From Phylloscopus collybita (Eukaryota > Chordata > Aves > Passeriformes > Phylloscopidae): a stretch of DNA of 64,000 bases. The stretch is taken from assembly GCA_027886175.1 (NCBI GenBank), contig JAJNNQ010000075.1:86655001-86719000 (forward strand), written 5' to 3'. Positions 10,971-23,200 of the stretch are shown here, piece after piece. A model generated the notes under the pieces. That model ran no database searches. It saw only the letters and a list, made by a program, of their open reading frames with translations, and was not told the origin of the DNA. The stretch's first letter is position 1, and every line of letters starts with the position of its first letter. The translations under genes and the position numbers were made by a program.

Positions 10971-12330
10971 GATAGGCTAAACAACCTCTGTCATTTTTGC
11001 CGTGCAATGGAACCCGCTTTCTCTTTTAGGGATCACCCTGCCACTTCCCATTAGCATTAGCAGCACTCTGAATTGCAAAATCTTCAGATGAACGTGCCGA
11101 GTCCTGTCATTTCCCCCACAGGCTGTCTGGCGATGATAATCCACTAAAGGATTATTGCATCCAAGTGGCGGTGTCCGAGTCAAATGCCGGCAACAGGCAG
11201 GGAAACCCAAACCTGTTGAGGCAGACATCTGCCCAGATGGGAGGAATCGGAGCGACGGCCCTTAAGAGGGCGAGGCGGGGGACATACTTTGTGCCAGCAG
11301 AATAAGTCCATGGGCTGCACCCGTGATGGGAGAGCAAGACCACGATCGTGATGGCTGGAAGTTTGCGGGCTGCGATGCCGATGCTGGCCAAAGCAGGCCC
11401 CGGGCTGCGCTCTTTGGAGGGGTGCCTTGTCACATTAGCTGGGCGGCCACTGTGTTTGATGCTCAACCTGGACAGACAGGCCTGCCAGGCAGAAACTGCT
11501 CAGGCAGATGATGCTGGGGAGGACAAAAATTATCCACCGCAAGACTGAGAAGACAGATGACACCCAGCAGGAACAGCAAGCCAAATCTGCAGAATCCACA
11601 ATGCAGCTGGCTAGCCCGGGGCTACCTGCCTCTTTGAAGAGGAATAGACATCACCTACGAGCTGTCAAATTAGATCACCAGCCCGAAAATGCTGAAAGAG
11701 ATTTAGTTCTTCCAACAGAGAAGGAAAAGTTTAATGGATGAAAATCTTCCTAAAGGGGCCAAGGTAGCGTGGGAGGCGAAAGGGGAATCCTTCAGACCAG
11801 CAACAATGAAAAATTAGTCACCTCCCGCCTGCCTGCAGAGTGAGAGATGCGATGTGCGGTGTTCTGTGGCAGCCGTGCTGGCTGTAGTCACTACCAGCAT
11901 GGAAAATAAAGGCCATGCCTGCAGGAAAGTGCACAGAGCAGCAACAAGTAATGCTTGCTACAAAATCGATCACCCTTTCCAAATCTGTGGTATCTTTATA
12001 TCACCCTCGAACTGGGCTCTGAGGTATGATACATCTCACAGTCAAGACATGCCGCGGTGGGATACAAAGGCCCAGTCTGAACTTGAAAATGCAGCAGAAC
12101 GAGAGGTGCATGATGGCATTTCCCCGTTAATTTCTTCTGCAATAAAATTCCAGCACAAAGAAAATGTGTGTAATCCAAGTCAATTTTGATAAATAAATAG
12201 AAAAAAAAAATTAAGATTACCAAGTGAGTAAGCATGTGCTCAGGTGTATGGTGAATCTGAAATCTGGCATTTCCATCAGGGACAGCAGCAGCAGCATGAT
12301 CCAATTATAGATGCAAAGAAGAAATACTGC
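10971..12330. promoter_or_regulatory. Candidate conserved non-coding block
   Basis: This intergenic stretch differs sharply from its AT-rich flanks. It is near-balanced in base composition, keeps many CpG, lacks homopolymer runs and recognised repeats, and contains few stops in several frames. The open frames (for example 11508-11741 and 11854-12189, plus strand) lack any family resemblance, so coding is unlikely. It carries paired TAATCC sites at 11136-11155. By its look I infer a constrained regulatory element. It could act on neighbours other than BLOC1S5 and EEF1E1. Confidence 0.4.
11136..11155. promoter_or_regulatory. Inverted pair of bicoid-class homeodomain sites
   Basis: ATAATCC, a six-base spacer (ACTAAA) and GGATTAT form a perfect 7-base inverted repeat. 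TAATCC is the preferred core of OTX, PITX and GSC homeodomains. Function is inferred. Confidence 0.35.
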
Positions 12331-15300
12331 TCTTAGGGGGAAAATATTAAATGAAGCAATCCATTAAGCAGCTGCATCATTGCAATTACACTTTGAAGTT
12401 AAAGACTGTGAAACACACCAAAGATTAAAAGAGGTGATAAGATTAAAAACCAAAAGGGGAAAAAATCAGGCCTACAGATCCCTCTTTATAGCAAAAAACA
12501 AAAACAAAAAAAAGGGTAGAAATAAATTACATACAAGATTCTGTATATACATACAATTGTAAAATCAATTTATGGCCATACCAAGCAAATCGACTTGAAA
12601 AATCTATTCCGAGCTTCTTCATTCAACATAGCAGACAAACCATAAATCACCTGCAGAGATGCAAACAGAAGATGCTAGCAGATCAGAAAGAATATGAACC
12701 AGACTTCTAAATAGTAGAGCTTACACTGGATTTCTTAATGATGATTTTATAGTCCTATCTATTCCTTTATTTTCATCTCTCAGCTAATTGCTTTTTAAGT
12801 ACTTTGTCCTCTTCCAAATCAACAGCTGACTTTTGATCATCTAGTGTTTTTTTAACCAAGCAAAAAAATAAAGATACCCAAGCACTACTGCTCTTCTATC
12901 TGTAATGTTACTTGGTCTATTTAACAGACAAAACAACTTCTAGGTCACATTTTCATATAAAATAGTTAATATAGATGAATGTCTTATTTGAATTGCAAAG
13001 TACATGTACATTAAACCTTACTTAGGGTCTCAGCACCCTGCAAGTAAGCCAGGATCCACACCCACACGGAAGGGTCCACAATAACCTTCCATCAGCTATA
13101 ACTGAAATGAAATGTGTGTATATGTGTATGAGAGAGAAACAAAGTGAATTTGTAGAACTATTTTATCAAGCTACTCCAAAGCTGTAACACCTATTGGAAA
13201 GTCTAAGGTGCATCTCACAAAAAATAGGCTCCCCATTTCTAGGCCTATGTGCTTCCAAAGATTGAGCCAGTAGCATGAAATTCCTGAGAGAAGGTCTACT
13301 TCAGTTTACAAATATTTTGAAGACGGTTGGGTAAGCAGAGAAGGAATACAAGATGAAAAAGATTAAAAATGTGTAAAAATATCACCTCTTACAGGCAAAC
13401 AGCTAAGGTGTTTGCTAGGAGACTTCACTGGCAAAAGTTACACTTTCTACACAAAGAATCTCGGGAAGTTCAATAGGTGCAAACCTATTGACAGCAAGTA
13501 CTTACTGTGGGTAGGGTGAAGAAGACAAAACTTGCTGTTTTGTTAGTGTGAACTTGAAACAGTCCAATCCAGCAAGTTTTGTTACACCAGAAGTGATACC
13601 TTCTAAATCATTTTCTGTGTGAAACACTGGGATGCCAACCTGGAAGGTAAATCACTGATGACCAGGAACACAGTAGAAAGCATGCTACACATTTAAGTTA
13701 TCATAAATATTTTCTTTAGTTTTGCTGTTGAAAAGCCTTAACTTTGTTTCCATCTGAATGGTCAGATTTTCTAAGTCCCCAGGTCTAAACTGGAACTATT
13801 ATTTTTTTCAGTGTAATCTTTCCAAATTTCTCATTCCCGCTCACTCTTTCCTAATCCCATGTTAAACCTGGACTTGTCTATAAATCATTGTTGCCTAGTT
13901 ATAAGTCTCAGAGCAAGAAACACTCCTAGAGACTTCAGAAGTCAAAATGAACTCTCACTTAAAAGTGAAGTTACACGCACAAAGGCAACTAAAAATCATC
14001 AGCACATTTCTAACATATCTCATAGAATACTGAACACCTGTTTCAACCTGGTTGGTCTACAAACAGTCATCTTGGCATCATGGGGAAAAAGACAAAGTGC
14101 TAAGCATAGGCTTTCACTGAACACTTACAATTATCGTATTTATTTCACTGTTGAATTCTTCTGTTGCTGAAAGGTTGTCATGCAGTACTATCTCACCATA
14201 TGGCAACACACTCAAGTCCCAGGGGCACATACTTATAAGACCATAACATGTCAGGCCCCTTGAATAAATTAGAACAATTATGCAAAATAATAATACTGCA
14301 ATGATGAGATACATTAACAAATGAAAGTGTTGCTGCTCATGAAATGCTGTGAAAATAAATTCCACACATCACTGTGGTCATCATCATCAAAATGCAAAGC
14401 AACGGAAGTTAAACATCACAGTGCCCTTCAGCAACTGGGGTTTTAAGAATGGAGAAAGGGTTGCAAGGGAGCAAAGTCTCTTCTACCAATGTTCAGTGAA
14501 AGTATAATAAAATACTACAGAAAGAGGAAGTAACTTTAAAAGCAGCTGAACATTCACCCATGCAAACCCTTTACACCATCAATGTTAATATGAGAGCTCC
14601 TCATCTTTTAAAATTATGAAGCACAGTGGTAAAAAATGTACCGTACACAGTCTCAGATCGATTCAGATAGAACTGTGTGATTTTTCAGAAGTTTTCTTAA
14701 CAGATTTATTTGTCCTTGATCAAAAGGCATTAGATAGAAAGGAGGAGAGGTGAGAAAAATCAATACCATCTGGTTTTCCCAGTCATCTCTCTAAAGGCAA
14801 AGTCTCAATTCATCCTTCTTTGCTTTTAACCCTCTATCCCCTTAAGTTTCTCCAAGAAGGAGAAAGAAAATTCAATTATGCTCAAGTTACAATACAATAA
14901 TGACTAAATGCCTTTTAGGTAGTAGAGAGTTAAATATTACTAATCCACTTCTAAATATTTCATCTTTCTACTAGGGGGACTTTTTTTTTTTAAACATTTC
15001 AGCAGTGAGGCACACTTTTGTTCTACACCAGAGAAAATAAAACTGGCACAAGAGGCTAGGGGATACTGCAGCAGTAGCATGTAGCCAACTTGAGAAATCC
15101 CAATACTTGCAAACAGCAGCTGTTTGGGATTAAAAAAATATGACACTTTGTAGCATCATCTCCACAACAACCTGTCTGGAAACACGACAGTACTGTTCCC
15201 AGCAACATTTTGTTCTGGCTCAATTTCAGCATTGTCAGCTGTAATGTCTCATCTTCTCATGGATGAAGGCTTGCACATTCACTTTAAAGAACTTAAATCA

Positions 15301-16640
15301 TTCTCACTTACAAAAGCATAGATAAAAACAATAAATGCGTAAGATGAACATGAAACTTGCCTAAGCCCTGACCAAATGTACTGATGATTCACACCCATGC
15401 TCCCCTTCTGAAACAGAAAATGGTTTGTTAGAGCATAACTTAGTAGAAGTGCAGATATTTTTCTAAGTCTTACCATCACTTGCTCCCACACGTGAGAGAA
15501 AAAGCAAACTCACTTGAATACAAACTATTGGGCAACAAATATTTGAATAAATTGGATATTAAGAGAACAAGTACTGACAGTGAACACCTGAAGCTCTCAG
15601 GCAGTAGTTGAGTATGAAAAGCTTTGAGAATGAAGTTTCTAATGTACATTTCTACTAAAGCCCACTCCATAACTCTTGAACAGATTTCAAGATTTCAGAG
15701 AGATCTTTTTAAGTACATAAGGTGAGCTTCTAAGTAGCAAGGAATAAGAGCAGAAGTGGAGAATTAAACCCCCCAGGAAATGGTGAGAGATTTCTGAATT
15801 TTTTGCCCTAAAACTAACTTGGTGTGCCTGTAACCTTCAGTAAGAGTTAAAAATAAAATTATGTATACCTATAGAAAACACCTATTAGAGCCTGGAACTG
15901 TCCAGGTTATGCTTATCCTTGCAGGTTTCTTCTGTCCACTTATGAGTCAGGATATATATTAATTACCTCATCTCATTCTCTACTTTTTTTTAAGGACTTT
16001 CATCATTCCAAATGCTCAAACATCTATCCAAGATAGCTTTTTTTTATATTTACTGGGTGAGAGGCTTCTAAGTAGCACATAAAAGAAAAGAATGCAGAAG
16101 GGAAGTTGTCTGCTAAACTGCTGAAGAAACCAACATAGAAGTTCATTTAAACCAACACAGAAGTTCATTTATCAATCAAAATATCAAAGCATTTTTGTAT
16201 TTCTTTCATGTCTTAAAAGAAATGTTATCTGGATTGTGCAGTAGGTAATTAACCAATTCAAGTTAGCACTTTTATACTTGTTACAAATAAAAATCAGAGG
16301 ACCACATTCTACAGTAAAATGACCCCTCCAAATGTGTGATTCAGCAACAGTGTAGTTGGTTTCAAAGCCCACTTGAAACATTGCTAATGAACTTGACAGA
16401 GCAACAAATTATCTTGAGTGTTTTGGTTGCTTTTGTTGGGGGGTGGGAAAAGTACATTTGCACTTCTGTAAAAAATGAAGCAAGGCACACTCAAAATCTT
16501 TAAGAACACTAACTTTGCTACCCATTTTGAAAGGAAATACTTCTAGATTCAAAACAGTACACCACAAAATGAAGCAGGAAGTGAACTAACCTTTTAAAAT
16601 CTTTTTTCCTCAAGAAAAACTAGAAAGTTTCACAGTCAAA
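12331..16640. other. Intergenic between EEF1E1 3' end and the unique block
   Basis: The sequence is AT-rich with no recognised repeat, gene or strong motif. Short open frames here (for example 13859-14170) resemble nothing known and are taken as chance. Confidence 0.55.
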
Positions 16641-16644
16641 TTAA

Positions 16645-17151
16645 GACTACAGCTTTAAAATAATTTATTCGGTCACATAAATATTTTGTAACATTTGCAT
16701 GTTCCCTTTTTCACATCCTTGGCACACAATATAGCTCTTAACTTGTACAAAACTAGTGTAAACATCCATGGAAAACAAAATGAAAGGAAAGCTGGTTGAC
16801 ATACATAAAAATTCAATAAATAGCAAAAGGAGTGAATAACTGATGGTAAAGGTAATGTAATTTCACTTGAATGTTTAATTAAAAGAACTTTAAATTTTTA
16901 AAAAAATAGTGAATTAAAACTCCGTTTCCATCTTTGTACCATTTTTGCATTTAATCAGATACACAATAACAATTCCTTAGTTCAAAGTCTTGAATGAACA
17001 ACAGCAATCCAATGCAGTTGTATTATTTGAGGCATTGACAGTTTCGGTTCACATACAGAAGGTTACAAAACAGTATTTGCAGGTTAGTGGCTTTGGACAG
17101 TACAACTTCTAAACTCCCACACCTCATTTCAACATGACATTAAGATTTGCC
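16645..17151 (-). other. EEF1E1: EEF1E1 3' UTR
   Basis: This is the sequence from the EEF1E1 stop to a little past a canonical AATAAA (plus-strand TTTATT at 16664-16669), implying a 3' UTR of about 500 bases. T-rich sequence follows the signal on the minus strand. The exact cleavage point is inferred. Confidence 0.6.
16664..16669 (-). terminator. EEF1E1: EEF1E1 polyadenylation signal AATAAA
   Basis: A canonical AATAAA on the minus strand, about 485 bases past the stop codon. Confidence 0.6.
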
Positions 17152-17292
17152 TTAATGAGCATTAGTGTATAATCTGTTCTTGATAAAGACGACATCGGGG
17201 AGATGCTGTCGGACACCTGGGTAATGCTGAATGTGGTTGAACCAACGAGACACATTAAGGTATTTCTCCTTTTCTTGCACTGTGAGGTCCAC
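17152..17292 (-). CDS. EEF1E1: EEF1E1 coding exon 4 with stop
   Basis: The 46 codons start [18 protein letters not shown] and end NRLYTNAH, then TAA. The acceptor is CCATGCAG. It is the last helical part of the GST-C domain and is nearly identical to human. Confidence 0.97.
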   Translation of the reverse strand: MDLTVQEKEKYLNVSRWFNHIQHYPGVRQHLPDVVFIKNRLYTNAH

Positions 17293-20200
17293 CTGCATGG
17301 GGAGTAAATACAAGGCACCAGTAACACCAGGCACTGCATCATTACAGTCATAACATATAGCGAGGTGAAATAAAAGTGAATCATTTTACAAATGATTTAA
17401 ATTCAAGTAACTTGTTACAGTCCAGTAGTATTCTATCCTAATTTCACATAATAAAACTCAAACCCATAATATGTATGGAAATTTAATCTACTCAAAGGAA
17501 CAGACCTGGAGGTGGAATATACAGTTGCATGATAGAGAGGGGGGGAAAGGCTTGCACAAATTTAATGCATCTGTCTATTCATGGGGTCAGCATAGAGCAC
17601 TGGGTGGTGCAAGGAAGAGTTCCACAGCCCTTTCATGTTCATTTAGCAGTCAGCCTTGTCTCACAGGCAAAGCAACTACTTTGTGTTTCAAGGTGTATTT
17701 TAAGTACAGGAGTAAGCTTTTTCCAGGAAATTTCAGACTGGATAGGAAAACTAGAAGTTTACTGCTCAAAATGGAATAGTTACTAGGAATCAGCATATAT
17801 TAAATGTTCAGATCTCCTAGCTTACATTATTAAGACTGCAATAGCATGATTCAAATTACAACAGTAAAACAAACTGGAAACCTGCCCATACTTCATAAAA
17901 ATATTTAAAGTACTATCACAGAGAACAGCTTCAAGATCAATTAGGAAGACGCCTCTATCACACTATTGCAACAGCTCCTTGTCACAGGCTATGTGGCTAA
18001 GACTAATGCAGAGCTTCAAACCTATCTTTAATCAGAAGACTGGCTTAGGTAAAGTTATCTAAAGGTACAGATCCAAATTCTACCTTTCAAAGCTTTTTCA
18101 AACTTAGGTCAGCAGCATCCTCAAAGCTTTACTACAAAGTCTGTTTCTTCTTCAGAGTCTTTCAAGCCAGCTGTAGAACTATTCCCATCTTGTATCACCT
18201 GTATTACTATTCTTGATTAGCAATTTTATGTCTTCTTATTTCTCTGCAATCAAGTTGGCTTATCAGTTTAGACCATAATCTCTTTTCTTGCATTAACATA
18301 CTACGACTGAATTACAAATGAGGTAGTCCACAAAACAGACTATAAAACCTGCATCAGGAACAAAATGTGATCCTCACATCAACTGCCCTATCCTATCTCA
18401 CCAATACTGAAACCAATCAGTGCAGGATTCACCTCACTTCATTTTCAGACAGCCAGTTAACCATCAAGCTTAACTTAAATCTTGCCAATGCCACAGTCAA
18501 TCAAAAAGGGCGCATCTGTAGAGGGCAGTTTTAACAGATAAATAGTGATCTACACACACCTAATATTTTTCATGTTTAGATTTCTAAAGCTAATCAAAGC
18601 TAATTTTCTCAAAAGCTAAACAGATGGCATATTCCTTATGCTTTGTTCTACAAACACAAGATTTTATGGATTCTGCAGGTTCACTGAAAATTTGGTCTTG
18701 GGCCCAAGACAGCCGGAAACAAAGCCGTTTCAACAAACTGGATCACAGAAAGAGCTGAGCATACTCATTTACAGATATTCAAGTGTATGAGTAAAAATCT
18801 GCTCTTAAAATCCACATCTTGTCATAAATTTCACCTCGTGATTTCCGGGGTTGTCTATCAGATTTGCTGCTTCTCCTTGCTGTTCTCTCAAACAGTCCAG
18901 CACTTGGCTTAGAACTGGGAAGTTTTAAACATATAGCAGCAAAAAGACTGTAAGGATATGCACTAGAAGATGAACCAGTGGAAAAACAGTGAGGGAGAAG
19001 AATTTCAAGGAGTTGCAGAAGGTAATTCTAAACCAATGGAACAAAGCATTAAAGCTCAATTAGTGGGAAATTAAGAGCATAGTAACTGGCAGCAACCAAA
19101 AAGCAAGGGTTTTGCAGCTGCTCCTGAACCCAAGTAGCTGCTCTTCCTAGGGAACGTTCCTGCCTGAATACAAGCACAGCACTACAAATGTATTTCCTTC
19201 TGCAATTTTGTATTGTTATGAGCCCCAGTTCAGGCAGTATGAGAAAATCCGCTTTTCTTGCTGCTGGCATGGAAATGTAAACATTGTTCCTACAGTTGTA
19301 TAGTCTGATAGAAATGCACAGAAAAAACATAAAAAACAGCCACATATTCCTGCTGATCTAGAAATATAGAAGAGTTACTTGCAATTAACCTAGTGAATAG
19401 CACTAACCAGAAGAGCACTTACAGAGCGGGGAAAAAAAATTCTGTAATTTCAAAAGGCATTACAAATGAAAAGTGGAAGCTATGGTAATGTAACACTGTT
19501 TCACAAACTGCCTGAGTTTTCACAAGTGCAGTATATTTAGGACAAAAAAAAAAAAAAAAGCAGTACCATTTAGGGAAAGATGTTTTTGATCACCTGTAGT
19601 GTGTTATAATTAACGGTAGCTAGATGCTGATGCTTGACAGGAAGCTGGGGGACCATTTACAAAGTAACACAGTGTGTGAAAAGAAAGTGCTCTAAGGCAA
19701 TCCAAAAATATCAGAAGTGAAGAAAGGTATTTAAGTATGAGAAAATACTAAAATACTGAAACTTTGAAGTTTCTTGAGTTTACAATAACCTTTTTCAAAG
19801 TCTTCAATGGATAAACACCTGGTTATGGAAAGGCCGAACTAAATTTTAGATTTTGCAGTACATACAGTATTTCCTTCCCATAATCTTTTACTGATAAGTC
19901 TCCATCTTCACGTTTCTCCAATGTAAATCAAAAATAAAAGCCTGGAAAATGAGTCCTCTTTCATTCTGTTAGCATAGTGAAAAAACATCTGAAGGGCAAA
20001 ACAGACAGCTATGCTAATAATAAGACCCCTTTTTGTACTCTAGGCACAACAAGCAAGATATTTTTACTTATTTACATAATGTACTCTATCAGTGAAATAT
20101 ATTAAAAAGCACTTTGTGGCATGCTCTACTTTTTACTTGGAACATAACTCTTAGGTTAATTGTTTAGAGATCACTTCCATGGCATTTTTTACAACATTTT

Positions 20201-23200
20201 GTTAGATGGGTATTTTCTGTTCTTCCTCATTAAATTAGATAATTCCCCCAAGTTAAGAAAGACTGCTGTTCTGCTGTTAAAATAATTATTTGCTATTAAA
20301 GCAATTATTTTAATAGCAAAGAAGCAGACACTTAATTTGACAGACTTTTTTTTTCATGTCATGAAAAAAAAAAGTCGTTTTCTTCCCCCACGAAGCTCAC
20401 TGAGGGGAACCAAGGTGGTTATCATACAATGCAACTCTAAGAGTTTCTGAAAGGGCTAAAAATACACGAACATTAATTATATTTTCTTTCTGCAGCACTG
20501 GGGATGCAGGCATAAAGTCCCATTCCCACACCCTGCAGGTCATAGAAAATCTAAAAATACCTGCCTGCATATGAACCTCTTCAGCATCAAGAACAGGATA
20601 GATACTATCTGACTTTTTAAACTTAGCCTTTAGATATGGGATAAAGAGGAAAAACCCAACAGCTGGATGGTGTATTTCATGACATACATCTACTTCCACG
20701 TAGTTTTGTCTAATTTTCTGCTGTTAAAGGAATAAGCTTAAAATTACATTTTTTTTTTTTTAAGTTAAAGTTGCTTCTTTTGCAATTCAGTTTAAAAACC
20801 ATTTTTAGTATCATTGCTTAGAAGAAAAGCCTGTTACCTCAGTACAAAAATAAGCAACATATAAGTGAATATTAACAAAAAGTCATGGCAATCTGTTTAT
20901 CATAAGAAATGTTCCTTATGGAAAAAATAACTCCAAAATAAACTACTATTTTAGTCTCATTATAGTTCAGTATTAGTGGTTCTGACTCAAGGACAACTGC
21001 TTAGTTTGTTTTGTACTTGATCATATTCGGTTTGACACCAACATTTTGACTGAGGCGTCTTCCATTTGCAGATATAAACTTCACCCACAAGTAATTTTCC
21101 AGACCTTATTAAAGAAATTTTCAAGTCAGATATATAGATTTGAGACCACTTCCTTGGTTCTGACAACATTTTTGAAGTATAAAAGCAGATCAATCATAAT
21201 TTTGATTATTTCTCTTGAAATAAAGCTGGACTTATGCTGGTCAATAATATTTAAGAATGAAGACATCTGGAACCTTTTAAAAAAATATAATTAAAAAAAA
21301 CCCCCCAGATTAGAAAATAAGTTCATTACCACAGGGGGAATTTAATGCTTACTGATTGCCTAAGCTAACCTCAAGCAATGCTTCTAAGTTCATGTTTTTC
21401 TCTGCAATCTTTAACCTAGTAGAACATTATTGTTCGTATTTATCTACATATATATTTCTGAAATTGCAATGTCTGTCAGACAACAATATTAATGTTACAT
21501 ACACAGAGACATCAATTATGTATGACAATGTAGATCACATTGATTGAAAAGGCACTATCAAGGATTACACTTTTTAGATGTTTGTGACCTATATTATGAT
21601 GCAGAACCATGTGTACTATTTAGTTCCTGCCTTATTACTATGAGTGTGCATTTCTAATTAGAAGACCCAAAACAGATCCTGTCTGCAAAAGCCCTGAAAC
21701 ACTACCTGTGAATCTGATTCTCACTGACTGAAACAATAATTCTTTTCACACAATATGAATTTTTAAACACATCACACTATTGTGTTTATTAAGATAACTA
21801 GAAAGGACAGGGAGAATGAAAGGCGGGCATACAACTGAAGAATTAAGATTTGCTGCTGCTCAGTAAACAAACTCTCAGTTCAAATGGATGAGGCTGGACA
21901 GTGAAGAACCAGACTCTAGAACCCCTCCTGGATAATGGGAAGGGCAAAATGAAGATGGGAGGGGGGAATGAATACGAAGATGCATGATCTATACACAGAT
22001 ACCACAGGTATATATAACTGAGCTATAGGAGTGGTTGGCCTTAAAAACTCTTCCAACGACATGTGCATCAGAAGGGTTTTAAAGTTTTACTACTTGGCCT
22101 ATTCAGGATGATCACAGTATGTCAGTAATATTTACAGTATCCCATCACTAATGTCTGCGTTAGCATGTAGTTTTCATCTATCAAAAGCAGAGATTAACCT
22201 TTAAGGTACTACCAGTAATGTTTTCAGATCATTTTTGTTTAGAAAATGCTGATGGACAGCAAAATCTGTGGGTTTGCCCTATGTCTCCCATTTCTACCTC
22301 CTTTCTTAAAGCATCATAGGAAACATGTATTGATATTTTGCACAAGGCTTAGCTGAAGCAGTGGTGGATATGACAAACTGCTTCTCTGAACCACATCACA
22401 TTAGGAGATACAGCAGTTTTCCCTGCCTCCCTGATAAAGCTCAGGGCAGAGCAGCAGCTCTAGACATACTCTCTTCCGATTACAAGAAAAAGAAAAATAA
22501 TTAAAAGATATTAAAAAAAAAAAAATCACAAGATCCTACAGTTCAGGATATGGCCTCTATATAATTGATTATCAATTCTGAAACCTTCAAAACACATGTA
22601 GTTCCTAGTTAGTACATTCTAGATTTTCATGTTTATTCAGAATAGTCACCCTGTTGCTTGCCCTTTATAACCTTCTGATTCAGAAAATTACCTTTGATGA
22701 AATCAAACATTTCAGAAACAGATGCTGTACTATAAACTTGTCCCAAGTAGTGTCTGGATGGTTGCAGGCACCCAGGAGCACCGAGTCATTTGTTTTTACC
22801 ATCTGCTCTATTTCCCAAAGCAATAACTTGTATCTTTTCATCTTGATTAGGTGGTCTACTCTAAAGCAAACTCTAAATTTAAAATATGCTTGGATTTTCC
22901 CCTGCCAAGTTTGTTTTTAAAAAGTCTCATTTGAACTCATTCTCTTTTACAATATACTATCATATTTTTAGAAAATACTTACAGTCTTTTTTACATCTGC
23001 ATATCGTATGTGAAAGGTAACCCATTCTGACACTGTAATCAATACATCTATCCTACTGCTTAAGATATTTTACAAGGTAAATACCATTTAACAGAATTAA
23101 TTCTATGTGAATTTGGCATGTTTTCAAAAACCTTCTGAAATAAAGCTTCCCTCTTCTCTGCTTGACACTCATTTGAACTTTTACTCCTGGACAGTCACGA

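Noticed and set aside
11323..11741. Overlapping plus-strand frames (62-77 codons) in the unique block
   Set aside because: Several frames are open at once and the products look like no family, which fits non-coding constraint better than a gene.
17471..17786. Two overlapping plus-strand frames (102 and 85 codons) in EEF1E1 intron 3
   Set aside because: They lie antisense in the intron beside exon 4, with no motif and no splice support.
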